DNA of 64,000 nucleotides from Chloroflexota bacterium (GTDB lineage Bacteria > Chloroflexota > Anaerolineae > Anaerolineales > Anaerolineaceae), in the NCBI GenBank assembly GCA_023381565.1, contig JAMCRR010000037.1:50171-114170 (forward strand), in the 5' to 3' direction. Shown one piece after another: positions 34,150 through 43,154 of this stretch. The position numbers and the translations under genes are program-made. How positions within the stretch are numbered: position 1 is the first letter of the stretch; every line of letters starts with the position of its first letter. The notes under the pieces are model-generated. The model had not been told where the DNA came from. It saw only the letters and a list, made by a program, of their open reading frames with translations, and did no database searches.

Positions 34150-36312
34150 CTAAGGCTGCCAGGCGGGTTGGGCGTCTCGGAAAGCATCCTTCGTCAAATT
34201 GGTTTGCAGCGTTCCTGCAGAGGTCATCAGAAAAATGTCCGTATTCCCGCTGCTGGTCGAGCTGTAGACGATCCAACGGGAATCTGGGGACCAGGCAGGC
34301 TCTCGGTCTGCGTTCCCGGCTGTCAGACGTGAGAGGCTTGCCCCGCGAGATGAAAAGAGTACCGACCAGATCTGTGCATGGCCACCATCCAGACGGGTGT
34401 AGGCAATTTGGCTGGCGTCCGGCGACCAGGCCGGGTCTGAAACCTGGCCCAACCTGCCGTTGACGCTGAAGCGGTCGAATGGTTCTGGGGTAAGGTAGCC
34501 GCCCGACTCGCCTCGCATGTACAGGAAGGGGTAATTGTTGGCTGAGATCACGTACACCAGCCATTGCATGTCGGGCGACCAGATTGGATAGGTTTCGTTA
34601 AACTCGAGACTGATCCGGGTTTGCTGACTTCCATCGGGGTTCATCAGGTAGATCTGGGGAATCTTGTCCTCGCGCCCATTATTGCTGAAAGCGATCTTAT
34701 TCCCATCCGGCGACCACGCCGGCTGGCGGTCATCGCCGGGTTTCTGGGTCAGGCCACTCTGACCCCTCTGCAATCCCTTGATCACCCAAACATCCAGGCC
34801 CATGTCTTTCCCATTGAGGGTACCCCCCGGGGCAACATAGAGCAGCTTCTTTCCGTTTGGCGACCAGGCCGGCTGGCTTTTGTTGCCCGGGTTGAAAGTG
34901 AGCTGGCTGAAATTCGAGGCGCTGACCAGCCCTCCGCTGCCGGTGGAAACCTGCATGGTCCAGATCTGGTCCGTGGATCCATCGGCACGGTTGCTGACGA
35001 AAGCGATCGCCTGTCCGCCTCCCAACGGGGCGGAGGTGGTCGAAGGCTGCAGGGTAGGTGGCGCAGCGGTTGGCGGAACAGGCGTCTGGCTGGGGGGCAA
35101 TGGGGGAGGAGTGCCGGTGGGCAAAGGCGGGGAATTCGTGGGCAGCGGGGATGGCTGAGGCGCTGTGGGAGAATTCTGGGTACCAGATGGCGCAACTCCC
35201 TGAGCTGCAGAGGTCAGCACGATGGTTTTATCGGGAGTGGAAAATATCTGATTGGCCTTCAGGATTGTATAAACGCCGCCGGAAAAGAAACAGACCGAAA
35301 GAACGACTGCTGCACTGGCGAAGATGGTCAACATTTTCTTCCACTTGGGAGACAATACACGGCGTGGAGCGGCAGCAACAGGCGCGGCAAGCGGAATTGT
35401 CGCTTCGGAAGGAACTGCGGCAGCTACGGGAATGGTTGCCTCGGAAGGGACCGCTGACAGGGGGATAGTTGCCTCTGAAGAGACTGCCGACTGGGTGATG
35501 GTTGCTTCGCTGGAAGACCTGTTTAATACCTTCACCATATCCGTGATATTGGGGAAGCGCTCATCCGGACGGACGGCCAACCCCCTCTGGATGGCGTCTG
35601 CGATCGTTTGGGGGATATCGGGCCGCAGGGATTGCAGAGGGGTCAGAGTGGCCTGACCCAACAATCGCTGAACGGCATCGACCGGGCGCTGCCCGGAGAG
35701 AAGCGTATATAAGGTGGCTGCGAAAGCGTACTGGTCGGAGTACGGGCCGGTGCGCGCCCCGCCGTACTGCTCGGGCGGCGCATACCCGGGGGTGTAACCG
35801 GCTGCCCCTGTAGCAGTGGATTGTGAAGGGTCGGATGCCTTGGCGATGCCGAAATCAACCAGGATGACCTGCCCATCAGATTCCAATTTGATATTGGCGG
35901 GCTTGATATCGCGGTGGATCACCGGAGGGTTCTGCTCGTGGAGGTAGCTCAACGCTTCACCGAGCTGAATTGCCCAATGCACGACCTGGTCTACCGGTTG
36001 AGCGCCTTCTTTGCGCAACCGATTTTCGAGGTCATCTCCGGGGATGTAATCCATCACCAGATATTGATTTTGATCCAGGACGAAATAATCGATCACGCGG
36101 GGAAGGTGAGGGTTGCGCAGAGAGGCTAAAAGATGAGCCTCGCGCAAGAATTGGCTGGTGCTCTCGTTGGTTGCGCGCTGGTTGATTTTTACAGCCACCG
36201 GATGCTCCAGAGAGGTGTCGTCAGCCAGATAGACCGCCCCCATGCCTCCCTTCCCAAGCTGTCTTACGATGCGGTACCGGTTGTAAAGCAAGGTTCCTGG
36301 CGCAATATCCAT
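34150..36312 (-). CDS. Membrane serine/threonine protein kinase with SEATI repeats and a TolB/WD40-like propeller
   Basis: A 720-residue protein. The kinase domain (residues about 10-270) has LGKGGMGAVYLA (glycine loop), VAVKI (Lys), HRDIKPANI (catalytic loop), VDFGIA (DFG) and a YAPPEQYGG P+1 region. Four SEATI motifs follow at a spacing of about 10-15 residues (about 275-320). One membrane span comes next (IFASAAVVLSVCFFSGGVY), then a Pro/Thr-rich linker, and then an extracytoplasmic propeller of PD40/TolB type (WSPDGNKIAFSNNG, WSPDMQWLVYV, WSPDASQIAYT, WSPDSRWIVYS). Family knowledge suggests a receptor kinase. Confidence 0.93.
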   Translation of the reverse strand: MDIAPGTLLYNRYRIVRQLGKGGMGAVYLADDTSLEHPVAVKINQRATNESTSQFLREAHLLASLRNPHLPRVIDYFVLDQNQYLVMDYIPGDDLENRLRKEGAQPVDQVVHWAIQLGEALSYLHEQNPPVIHRDIKPANIKLESDGQVILVDFGIAKASDPSQSTATGAAGYTPGYAPPEQYGGARTGPYSDQYAFAATLYTLLSGQRPVDAVQRLLGQATLTPLQSLRPDIPQTIADAIQRGLAVRPDERFPNITDMVKVLNRSSSEATITQSAVSSEATIPLSAVPSEATIPVAAAVPSEATIPLAAPVAAAPRRVLSPKWKKMLTIFASAAVVLSVCFFSGGVYTILKANQIFSTPDKTIVLTSAAQGVAPSGTQNSPTAPQPSPLPTNSPPLPTGTPPPLPPSQTPVPPTAAPPTLQPSTTSAPLGGGQAIAFVSNRADGSTDQIWTMQVSTGSGGLVSASNFSQLTFNPGNKSQPAWSPNGKKLLYVAPGGTLNGKDMGLDVWVIKGLQRGQSGLTQKPGDDRQPAWSPDGNKIAFSNNGREDKIPQIYLMNPDGSQQTRISLEFNETYPIWSPDMQWLVYVISANNYPFLYMRGESGGYLTPEPFDRFSVNGRLGQVSDPAWSPDASQIAYTRLDGGHAQIWSVLFSSRGASLSRLTAGNADREPAWSPDSRWIVYSSTSSGNTDIFLMTSAGTLQTNLTKDAFRDAQPAWQP

Positions 36313-36526
36313 AGTACTCCCCGCTCTATTCTCTTATCTCGGAGGATTTTGTTCTTTATGGTTCCTTTGGAGATCGATATCAAATATATTATATCCAATA
36401 TCGCCCAATCTCCTCATGCTTCGACTTCGATTAAATATAATTTTGGTTGACGTTCAGCCGTAGCCGTGCTATCATTTCATATCATTATTTATTCGCAAGG
36501 CGCTCTTTAACAAAAGGAGTTTTTAA

Positions 36527-37621
36527 ATGAGCCTCGTATTCATTTTTCGTTTGATTGGCATGATTATTTTTGCAATCATTGGGGTTTATTGGGGCCAATC
36601 CATCGGGACGATAGCACACCAGGGTCCAAATGTAGCAGTTTTATCGGTTGAGCAGTACGCCTTTGTATTTGGGCTGGTCGGAGCGTTAGCGGGGTTTATT
36701 CTGGCGCCCTTTTTATCAGTCTACCCGGCGAAAGCGCTGCGCTCGCGCTTGACTCACCTCTCAGCTCAATCGTTATTCTCAGCCCTGCTTGGATTGATCG
36801 CCGGCCTGGTCATCGCCGCGTTGCTGGCCTTCCCGCTCTCGCTTCTTCCGCCCCCTTTTGGGTCTGTCCTTCCCTTTTTCGGCGTAATCGTTTTTGGATA
36901 TTTTGGCGTGGCAGTCTTCATCATGCGCCAGAATGACTTGTTTACCGTCCTGAGTTCCTTTGGCAGGAAAGATGGGGCAGCCTCGCCTGGAGAGTCCAGT
37001 CCTAAGGGGAACGAGGGGCGGACTATCCTGCTGGATACCAGCGTGATCATCGATGGGCGCATCGCCGATATCGCTCGCACCGGTTTCTTACCCGGTTCTC
37101 TGCTTATCCCGCGTTTTGTTCTCAACGAGCTCCAATACATTGCCGATTCGCCGGATAACCTGCGGCGCCAACGCGGACGGCGTGGCATGGAGGTCTTATC
37201 CCAGCTCCAAAAAGAACCCTCAATCCCGGTCCGGGTCAGTGATATCGATGTCGAGGGCGTCCGCGATGTGGATGACAAACTGGTGATTTTGGCGCGCCAG
37301 CTGCGTTCTCCCATCCTCACCAATGACTACAATTTGAACCGTATTGCAGAGCTGCAAGGCGTGATGATTTTGAATGTCAACGAGCTGGCAAATGCGGTTA
37401 AGTCTGTGCTGCTCCCCGGAGAAAGCCTGGTGATTCGGGTGATCCAGGAAGGGAAAGAACCCGGTCAGGGGGTGGGCTACATGGACGACGGCACGATGGT
37501 GGTGATCGAAAGTGGTCGCGAGTTTATGAATAGGGAGCTCCAGGTAACGGTCACCAAGGTCCTGCAAACGGCTGCCGGGCGGATGATTTTTGCCCGACCC
37601 GAGGATAACCGGCAGAATTAA
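36527..37621 (+). CDS. PIN-TRAM domain membrane protein (YacL-like)
   Basis: A 364-residue protein with four N-terminal membrane spans (about residues 5-130), a PIN nuclease domain (about 165-285) with acidic residues in LLDTSVIID, NELQYIAD and VDDKLVILA plus TNDYN, and a C-terminal TRAM domain (about 300-355; ESLVIRVIQEGKEPGQGVGYMDDGTMVV). This architecture is YacL of Gram-positive bacteria, a predicted membrane-bound RNase often beside cysS and ispD. Here cysS follows, in line with that conserved order. RBS AAAGGAG precedes the ATG. Confidence 0.93.
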   Translation: MSLVFIFRLIGMIIFAIIGVYWGQSIGTIAHQGPNVAVLSVEQYAFVFGLVGALAGFILAPFLSVYPAKALRSRLTHLSAQSLFSALLGLIAGLVIAALLAFPLSLLPPPFGSVLPFFGVIVFGYFGVAVFIMRQNDLFTVLSSFGRKDGAASPGESSPKGNEGRTILLDTSVIIDGRIADIARTGFLPGSLLIPRFVLNELQYIADSPDNLRRQRGRRGMEVLSQLQKEPSIPVRVSDIDVEGVRDVDDKLVILARQLRSPILTNDYNLNRIAELQGVMILNVNELANAVKSVLLPGESLVIRVIQEGKEPGQGVGYMDDGTMVVIESGREFMNRELQVTVTKVLQTAAGRMIFARPEDNRQN

Positions 37622-37662
37622 CAATCGCGCTTCGTATTCGGTCACTTTGTGAGCCGATTGGG

Positions 37663-37717
37663 GAGGTCCCTTCAGGCCTCAAGAGCCGGGACTTCGGGCA
37701 GCCGGTGGTAAACCGGC
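37663..37717 (+). ncRNA. Candidate structured leader upstream of cysS
   Basis: In the 150 nt before cysS two stems are plain. GAGGTCCC (37663-37670) pairs with GGGACTTC (37688-37695; one G-U), and GCCGGT (37701-37706) pairs with ACCGGC (37712-37717) around a GGTAA loop. It lacks the T-box consensus and I cannot match it to a riboswitch class. A protein-binding leader or a chance structure in G+C-rich DNA are alternatives. Confidence 0.35.
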
Positions 37718-37771
37718 CATAAGGGTCGGGGCACTAAAATGGAATCATGCTGATAGTATCCAGGAGTGAGA

Positions 37772-39172
37772 ATGGGTTTGAAAATCTACAGCACGCTAAC
37801 CCGAAAGAAAGAGGAATTCACACCCCTCGAACCCGGGAAAGTCAAGATGTACGTGTGCGGACCCACCGTATACGCCAAGGCGCACGTGGGGCACGGCATG
37901 TCGGCGCTGGTCTTCGATGTGATCCGGCGGTACCTGGAATACCGGGGGTATCAAGTCAACCACGTCCAAAATTTTACCGATGTCGACGATAAGATCATCC
38001 TGCGCGCGGCTCAGGAGAAAGTAGACCCCTTTGAGCTGGGCGAGAGATACATCCACGAATTCCAGGACCACCTGCAGCGCCTGAATGTCTTGCCTGCCAC
38101 GATCTATCCCAGGGCGACGCGCGAGATGCCCCAGATCACGGAGATGATCACTGAGCTTGTCCAGAAGGGGTATGCCTACCAGGTGGATGGCGACGTCTAT
38201 TTTCGAGTACGGCGCGACCCGGAGTACGGCAAGCTTTCTGGAAGGAAGCCCGATGAAATGGAGTCGGGAGCGCGCATCGATGTTGACCCGCGCAAAGAAG
38301 ACCCCCTGGATTTTGCCGTCTGGAAATCCGCCAGACCTGGTGAACCCTTCTGGGATAGTCCCTGGGGCAAGGGTCGCCCTGGATGGCACATCGAATGCTC
38401 GGCGATGAACTTGCATCACCTGGGCGAACAGATCGACATCCACGGCGGTGGCAACGACCTGATCTTCCCCCACCACGAGAATGAGATTGCACAAACCGAA
38501 AGCCTGACCGGCAAGCCTTTTGCCCGTTACTGGGTGCATCACGGGATGCTGCAACTAAGCGGCGAGAAGATGTCTAAATCCCTGGGAAACCTGGTGTCGA
38601 TTGAGGATTTCCTGGCCGGGCACAGCGGAGATGCACTACGCTTCATGGTGCTGAACTCAGGGTACCGCAACCCGCTCACTTTCACAGATGAAGTCATTGC
38701 ACAGGCCGAACGCGGCCTGGACCGGCTGCGCTCGGGTCTGCGGCCGGCTTTACCCGGTGCAAAAGGCGCCCCGCACGAGAGCCTCAAAGCATTAGGGGAG
38801 CAGGCTGAAGCCGCTCGCACCGGTTTCGTTGAATCGATGGATGACGACTTCAATTCTGCGGGCGCACTGGGTAATCTATTTGAGCTGGTGCGCGCTATCA
38901 ACCAGGTCCGCGATGCGGGAGCAACTGCTGCGGAGCTGGATGAAGCGCAGAAGCTATTGAGCGAGCTAACCGGCGTGTTCGGGCTGCGCTTGGAGCAGGA
39001 AGCTGCCGGCGAACACCCCGCAAGTGCCTTCATCGATCTATGCATTGACCTGCGTGCAGAGCTGCGCAAGCAAAAGCTGTGGGCGCTCTCCGACCAGGTT
39101 CGCGACCGTCTGGCGCAGCTAGGGGTTATTCTGGAGGATTCGAAAGAGGGGACCACCTGGCGTTGGAGCTGA
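37772..39172 (+). CDS. cysS: Cysteinyl-tRNA synthetase
   Basis: A 466-residue class I synthetase starting at the ATG at 37772, with GGAG 6 nt upstream. It has the zinc Cys in MYVCGPTVY (about residues 24-32), the HIGH-like [10 protein letters not shown], the second zinc site WHIECSAM and [15 protein letters not shown], and KMSKSLGN (about 264-271). It charges tRNA-Cys. It sits between the PIN-TRAM gene and rlmB, a gene order common in Gram-positive bacteria (cysS with mrnC and rlmB); mrnC is absent here. Confidence 0.97.
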   Translation: MGLKIYSTLTRKKEEFTPLEPGKVKMYVCGPTVYAKAHVGHGMSALVFDVIRRYLEYRGYQVNHVQNFTDVDDKIILRAAQEKVDPFELGERYIHEFQDHLQRLNVLPATIYPRATREMPQITEMITELVQKGYAYQVDGDVYFRVRRDPEYGKLSGRKPDEMESGARIDVDPRKEDPLDFAVWKSARPGEPFWDSPWGKGRPGWHIECSAMNLHHLGEQIDIHGGGNDLIFPHHENEIAQTESLTGKPFARYWVHHGMLQLSGEKMSKSLGNLVSIEDFLAGHSGDALRFMVLNSGYRNPLTFTDEVIAQAERGLDRLRSGLRPALPGAKGAPHESLKALGEQAEAARTGFVESMDDDFNSAGALGNLFELVRAINQVRDAGATAAELDEAQKLLSELTGVFGLRLEQEAAGEHPASAFIDLCIDLRAELRKQKLWALSDQVRDRLAQLGVILEDSKEGTTWRWS

Positions 39173-39187
39173 TCCAACCAGGGAGGT

Positions 39188-39949
39188 ATGGCCAGGGAAT
39201 GGATTACCGGGCGGAACCCGGTTTACGAAGTATTGCGAGCGCGTCGCCGGCAGCCCTTCAGGCTGTGGGTGGCTTCGGGCGCGCAAGAGAAGGGCCGGCT
39301 TGCCGAGATCGTCCGGTTAGTTGAAGCCCGCCAGATCCCGGTCGAGAAGGTTCCTCGATCGCGCCTGGATGCGCTCAGCGCCAATCACCAGGGAGTTGCC
39401 CTGGAGACGAGCGGCTATCCCTACTCGGGGCTGGCCGATATTCTGGAGCTGGCGCGAGAAAGGGATGAGGATCCCTGGATCCTGATCCTGGATACGGTCC
39501 AAAATCCGCAAAATTTGGGGACGCTGCTCAGAACGGGGGAAGCCGCAGGCATCCATGGAGCAATCCTGCCGCTGCGCCATGCCGCGGGCGTCACACCGGC
39601 TGTGGTCAGCGCCTCGGCAGGAGCCAGCGAGCACCTGCTGGTTGCCCAGGCAAACCTGGCGCAGGCGATTGCCCAACTAAAAGAAGCCGGAGTGTGGGTC
39701 GTGGGGCTGGAGAGCGGCGCCGACGCCCTCCCCGCCGAAAAAATCCGGCTGGACGGCCCGCTGGCGATCGTAGTGGGCAGCGAAGGCGAGGGTATGCGCC
39801 AGCTCGTGCGCCAATCATGCGACTGGCTTTTGCGGCTGCCCATGCATGGCAAGATCGAATCGCTGAACGCGGCGGCTGCCGGGTCAATCGTGCTTTATCT
39901 GGTGGAAGCGAGGCGGAGCGCGAAACAGCTTACGCAAACGCCCAAATAA
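39188..39949 (+). CDS. rlmB: 23S rRNA (guanosine(2251)-2'-O)-methyltransferase, TrmH family
   Basis: A 253-residue SPOUT methyltransferase. The N-terminal L30e-like substrate-binding domain (WITGRNPVYEVLRARRRQPFRLWV) is followed by the knotted catalytic domain with LILDTVQNPQNLGTLLRTGEAAGIHGAI, VVGSEGEGM and SLNAAAAGSIVLY, the three SpoU motifs. RlmB 2'-O-methylates G2251 of 23S rRNA. It begins 15 nt after cysS with RBS AGGGAGG. Its 3' end overlaps the convergent DUF456 gene by 20 nt. Confidence 0.92.
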   Translation: MAREWITGRNPVYEVLRARRRQPFRLWVASGAQEKGRLAEIVRLVEARQIPVEKVPRSRLDALSANHQGVALETSGYPYSGLADILELARERDEDPWILILDTVQNPQNLGTLLRTGEAAGIHGAILPLRHAAGVTPAVVSASAGASEHLLVAQANLAQAIAQLKEAGVWVVGLESGADALPAEKIRLDGPLAIVVGSEGEGMRQLVRQSCDWLLRLPMHGKIESLNAAAAGSIVLYLVEARRSAKQLTQTPK

Positions 39950-40424
39950 CCCATAACCCGATCATCAGCATGCCAATTCCCACGCGGGCGAAGTACGCCC
40001 ACCCGCACCCGAGCGCCATGCCTCCGGTGAGATGCAGGGCTTTGCGCCAATCTTTCAGGCGAATCAATTCGACCGCGAACACGGCCAATATCGCGGCGGG
40101 AATCCCACCCAGCGGAGGCAACAGCAGGCTTCCGGCAATCCCCGCCAACAGGCCGGTCCCCAGGGAGAGCCAGCTGGCTCCCCGGCTGCGGGCAGTGGCA
40201 TTCATGATCACGTTATCTACGATGTTTCCCGCCAACATCAATATGGTGATGATGGCAAAGAAAATCCACGCAGATCCGGAAAACGCAGTTGCGACGCCGT
40301 AGCCCAGGGCTGCCAGCCAGATCACGGTCACCCCTGGAAAGATGGGGATCATCAAACCGACCAACCCGGCGAGCATCACCAGAAGTACCAGCGCCTGAAC
40401 CGCAGTGATCAACCAGGGCTGCAT
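39930..40424 (-). CDS. DUF456 family membrane protein
   Basis: A 164-residue membrane protein with four or five hydrophobic spans. A conserved PIFPGVTVIWLAAL near residues 27-40, NIVDNVIMNATARSRGAS near 67-84 and the Gly-rich PPLGGIPAAILAVFAVEL match DUF456. Its function is unknown. It lies 10 nt past the serS stop and is probably expressed from the serS promoter. Confidence 0.85.
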   Translation of the reverse strand: MQPWLITAVQALVLLVMLAGLVGLMIPIFPGVTVIWLAALGYGVATAFSGSAWIFFAIITILMLAGNIVDNVIMNATARSRGASWLSLGTGLLAGIAGSLLLPPLGGIPAAILAVFAVELIRLKDWRKALHLTGGMALGCGWAYFARVGIGMLMIGLWVIWAFA

Positions 40425-40433
40425 GGTATGTAC

Positions 40434-41708
40434 CTATACCGGCGTGATTTCTGTAATACCCCCCATCCACGGGCGCAGAACCTCCGGGATGGTGATTGTC
40501 CCGTCTGCCGTCTGGTTATTTTCCAGCACGGCAATCAGGGTACGCGGCAGCCCCAAACCAGAGCCGTTTAAGGTGTGGACGAAACGCGGCCGGCCTCCTT
40601 CAGCCGGGCGGTACTTGATATTGGCGCGCCGCGCCTGGAATTCGCCGACGTTCGAAACCGAGGAGACCTCCAGCCATTCCTCGCAGCCGGCAGCCCAGAC
40701 CTCCAGATCATAGGTGATGTGCGAAGCAAAGCTCAAGTCCCCGGTGGATTGCTGCACGATGCGGTAGGTCAATCCGAGCTCCGCGCAAGTTTGTGCGGCA
40801 TCGGCGAGCATTTTATCGTGCTCGCGAGCCGAATCCTCCGGCTTGCAGTAGATATACATCTCGACCTTATCAAACTGATGGCCGCGTTTGATGCCGCGCA
40901 CGTCGCGTCCTGCGCTCATTTTCTCTCGCCGGAAGCAGGCGGTGTAAGCCGTGTAGCGGGTGGGCAGGTCGGCTTCTTCCAGCACGTCGCCCATGTGCAG
41001 GCCGGTGAGGGGCACCTCAGCGGTGGGGACCATCCACAAATCTTCTTCGTGGTCCTTGTACAGGTTATCCTGGAATTTGGGGAGCTGCCCGGAGGCAAAA
41101 AGAGTCTCGCCGCGCACCATAAAGGGCGGGTACTCCTCGATGTAGCCCTGGCGGATGTGCAGGTCGAGCATGAAGGCGATGAGGGCGCGCTGCAGACGGG
41201 CGCCGGCGCCTTTGAGCACGTAAAAGCGCGAGCCGGTGATCTTGACGCCCTGATCGAAATTGATGATGTCTAAATTTGGACCCAGCTCCCAGTGAGGCCG
41301 GGGCGTGAAATCGAACTGCTTTGGCTCCCCGACCGTGCGCACAACGATATTATCATGTTCATCTTTGCCAACGGGTACGTTTTCGTAAGGTATATTGGGG
41401 ATAATGGACACAGCCTCTTGCAGGTCCGTCTCTACCCGATGCAGGCGCTCGTCCAGTGCGGCGATTTGATCTCCAACCTGGCGCATCGCATCGATTTTCG
41501 CGGTGCGCTCGGCAGCGTCTTTGGAGCGGGCGATTTCTTTCGAGACACGGTTGCGCTCGGCCTTGAGCGTCTCGGACTGGCTGAGGATCTGGCGCCGTTC
41601 GGTGTCCAGAGAGAGCACCTGTTCCACCGGGGCGGGGTCCATTTGCCTCGATAGCATGGATTGGCGGACGAGATCGGTTTTTTCGCGAATAAGATTGATA
41701 TCCAGCAT
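40434..41708 (-). CDS. serS: Seryl-tRNA synthetase
   Basis: A 424-residue class II synthetase with an N-terminal tRNA-binding coiled coil (about residues 25-105) and the catalytic core. Motif 2 lies near FRREKMSAGRDVRGIKRGHQFDKVEM, and motif 3 near FVHTLNGSGLGLPRTLIAVLENNQ. It charges tRNA-Ser and can charge tRNA-Sec with serine before conversion to Sec, linking it to the selC gene at 10.2 kb. RBS GGAGG lies 8 nt before the start. A T-box leader precedes it. Confidence 0.97.
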   Translation of the reverse strand: MLDINLIREKTDLVRQSMLSRQMDPAPVEQVLSLDTERRQILSQSETLKAERNRVSKEIARSKDAAERTAKIDAMRQVGDQIAALDERLHRVETDLQEAVSIIPNIPYENVPVGKDEHDNIVVRTVGEPKQFDFTPRPHWELGPNLDIINFDQGVKITGSRFYVLKGAGARLQRALIAFMLDLHIRQGYIEEYPPFMVRGETLFASGQLPKFQDNLYKDHEEDLWMVPTAEVPLTGLHMGDVLEEADLPTRYTAYTACFRREKMSAGRDVRGIKRGHQFDKVEMYIYCKPEDSAREHDKMLADAAQTCAELGLTYRIVQQSTGDLSFASHITYDLEVWAAGCEEWLEVSSVSNVGEFQARRANIKYRPAEGGRPRFVHTLNGSGLGLPRTLIAVLENNQTADGTITIPEVLRPWMGGITEITPV

Positions 41709-41739
41709 GGCTGCACCTCCACGTACAGTATTTCAAGTA

Positions 41740-42034
41740 AATTAATGCCCCTCCATCCTGCAGGACGAGGGGCATTTCGTGGTGCCACCTGCTTTCGCCG
41801 CAAAAACGATCTTTTTGACTTTCAATCGCGGCCTCTACTCGCTGTAACGGGCGTTCCCGATCCTCTTACGGTAAAGTGATTTTTTTACCCCTGCAAGGAC
41901 AGCCTGCCTCGCCTTTTTCAGGCGAGACTGCCGGAGGGGAAATCACCGCTTGCAGCCTGCTGCCTCGCACCAACCGGCAGCTCTCTGCTGAGGACTTGGG
42001 CGGATCATCTCCGGGCTGGCCAAATCGATTTCTT
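41740..42034 (-). promoter_or_regulatory. T-box riboswitch controlling serS
   Basis: The minus-strand leader of about 300 nt ends with the T-box motif AGGTGGCACCACG (41778-41790), which pairs with the uncharged tRNA 3' end in the antiterminator, followed by a terminator hairpin before serS. The 5' half can fold into a long stem I. A UCC triplet in AAGTCCTCAGCAG (about 41989-42000) is a possible serine specifier for tRNA-Ser(GGA), but I did not prove its place in the specifier loop. Low charged tRNA-Ser would raise serS transcription. Confidence 0.88.
41744..41776 (-). terminator. T-box regulated terminator before serS
   Basis: Arms AATGCCCCTC and GAGGGGCATT (41744-41753 and 41767-41776) form a 10-bp stem, followed on the minus strand by AATTTAC. 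Its upstream arm overlaps the region used by the T-box antiterminator, as the T-box mechanism requires. Confidence 0.8.
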
Positions 42035-42040
42035 ATTAGG

Positions 42041-42068
42041 ATTATAGCTTACCGGCAGCTACTGTCAA
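42041..42068 (-). promoter_or_regulatory. Sigma70-type promoter of serS
   Basis: On the minus strand TTGACA (42068-42063) is followed by 16 nt and TATAAT (42046-42041), a near-consensus promoter. Transcription would begin near 42034, at the start of the T-box leader. Confidence 0.82.
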
Positions 42069-42139
42069 GCAGATTTTAGCCGGTTCGTGTTATCCGATTC
42101 CTATTCTCGGCAAAGCCCCCCAAAAAACTGCCGAGTTGC

Positions 42140-42883
42140 TTAGCTGCTGGATTTTCCAGGCAGGTATTCACCGATACGAGAGGCTACATGGCTGACGGTC
42201 ATCGAATGCAGCCAGACACGCCCCGGTCCTTTGAGGTTAGCGAGAAAAAGCCCCGCCCCGCCTAGCAGCACGTTGGTCATGCCTTTGATCATTTCAATGT
42301 CGAAAGTGACCGAAGACTCGAACATGGCAAGGTGTCCCTGGTCGACTCGCAAGACCTCGTTGGGTTGCAGGTGGTACTCCACAGCATCGCCATCGAGCTC
42401 GGCAAAGACCATCCCGGGGCCGGTCAGGCGCTGCAGGACGAAGCCCTCTCCACCAAAGAGCCCGGTGCCGAGCTTGCGGGTGAAAGCGATGTCGAGGGTG
42501 ACGCTTTTCTCGGCGCAGGTGAAGGCGTGCCGGTGCATCATCACCGTCTGACCGGCATCCAGGTCGAACGGTAGGATCTTCCCGGGGAAATCGGTGGCGA
42601 AAGCCACCTGACCGGGGCCGCCGGCAGCGCTGTAATCCACGATGAATGCGCTGGCGCCGGAGACGGCCCGCTTGAACATGCTTCCCAGCCCGCCGCCGGA
42701 GTGGGTGTTCATGCTGACGGTGGAGGTCATCCACGACATGGCTCCGGAATCGGAGTATACTGTTTGGCCGGGATTGAGCTCAATGGCCACCGTTTGCTGG
42801 ATATTACCCAGGATGTGATAGCGCAGGCCGCCTTTAGATTGGCCGGTTACTTCGGGCGCGGTGGGGAGATCGGGGATGCTCAT
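42140..42883 (-). CDS. AIM24/TIGR00266 family protein
   Basis: A 247-residue beta-rich protein with TIGR00266 features: LNPGQTVYSDSGAMSWMTSTV near residues 36-56, a Gly-rich GGGLGSMFKRAVSGASAF, FTRKLGTGLFGGEGFVLQRLTG, and GLFLANLKGPGRVWLHS near the C-terminus. The biochemical function of this family is unknown; the human and yeast AIM24 relatives are mitochondrial. There is no signal peptide or span. It lies upstream of the serS leader and stands apart from it. Confidence 0.88.
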   Translation of the reverse strand: MSIPDLPTAPEVTGQSKGGLRYHILGNIQQTVAIELNPGQTVYSDSGAMSWMTSTVSMNTHSGGGLGSMFKRAVSGASAFIVDYSAAGGPGQVAFATDFPGKILPFDLDAGQTVMMHRHAFTCAEKSVTLDIAFTRKLGTGLFGGEGFVLQRLTGPGMVFAELDGDAVEYHLQPNEVLRVDQGHLAMFESSVTFDIEMIKGMTNVLLGGAGLFLANLKGPGRVWLHSMTVSHVASRIGEYLPGKSSS

Positions 42884-43154
42884 GGGTGCTCCTAATTATT
42901 GGATATTGCGCATTTTTTGGATCAGGAAGTGGCGTAATTATATCCCTGGTTATTCATCATAGAACATTCGAATCCTTATTCGGGAGAGTCGATCCACTCT
43001 ATACATTTTACAATCACGAACCAGACCCATATAATTCTGTCTGCTCTCGCGCAACGACCGGGTTAACTCTTTTACCCTACCGCTTCTCCCAGCCGGAAAT
43101 GGAAAATGCGGATTGGCTTGAACAGTCGAAAAATTGCTGTGCAGGGTACAGCAC

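Noticed and set aside
37663-37730. A T-box upstream of cysS
   Set aside because: The AGGGTGGNACCGCG-type motif is absent; GCCGGTGGTAAACCGGC is a simple hairpin and no terminator with T-run follows.
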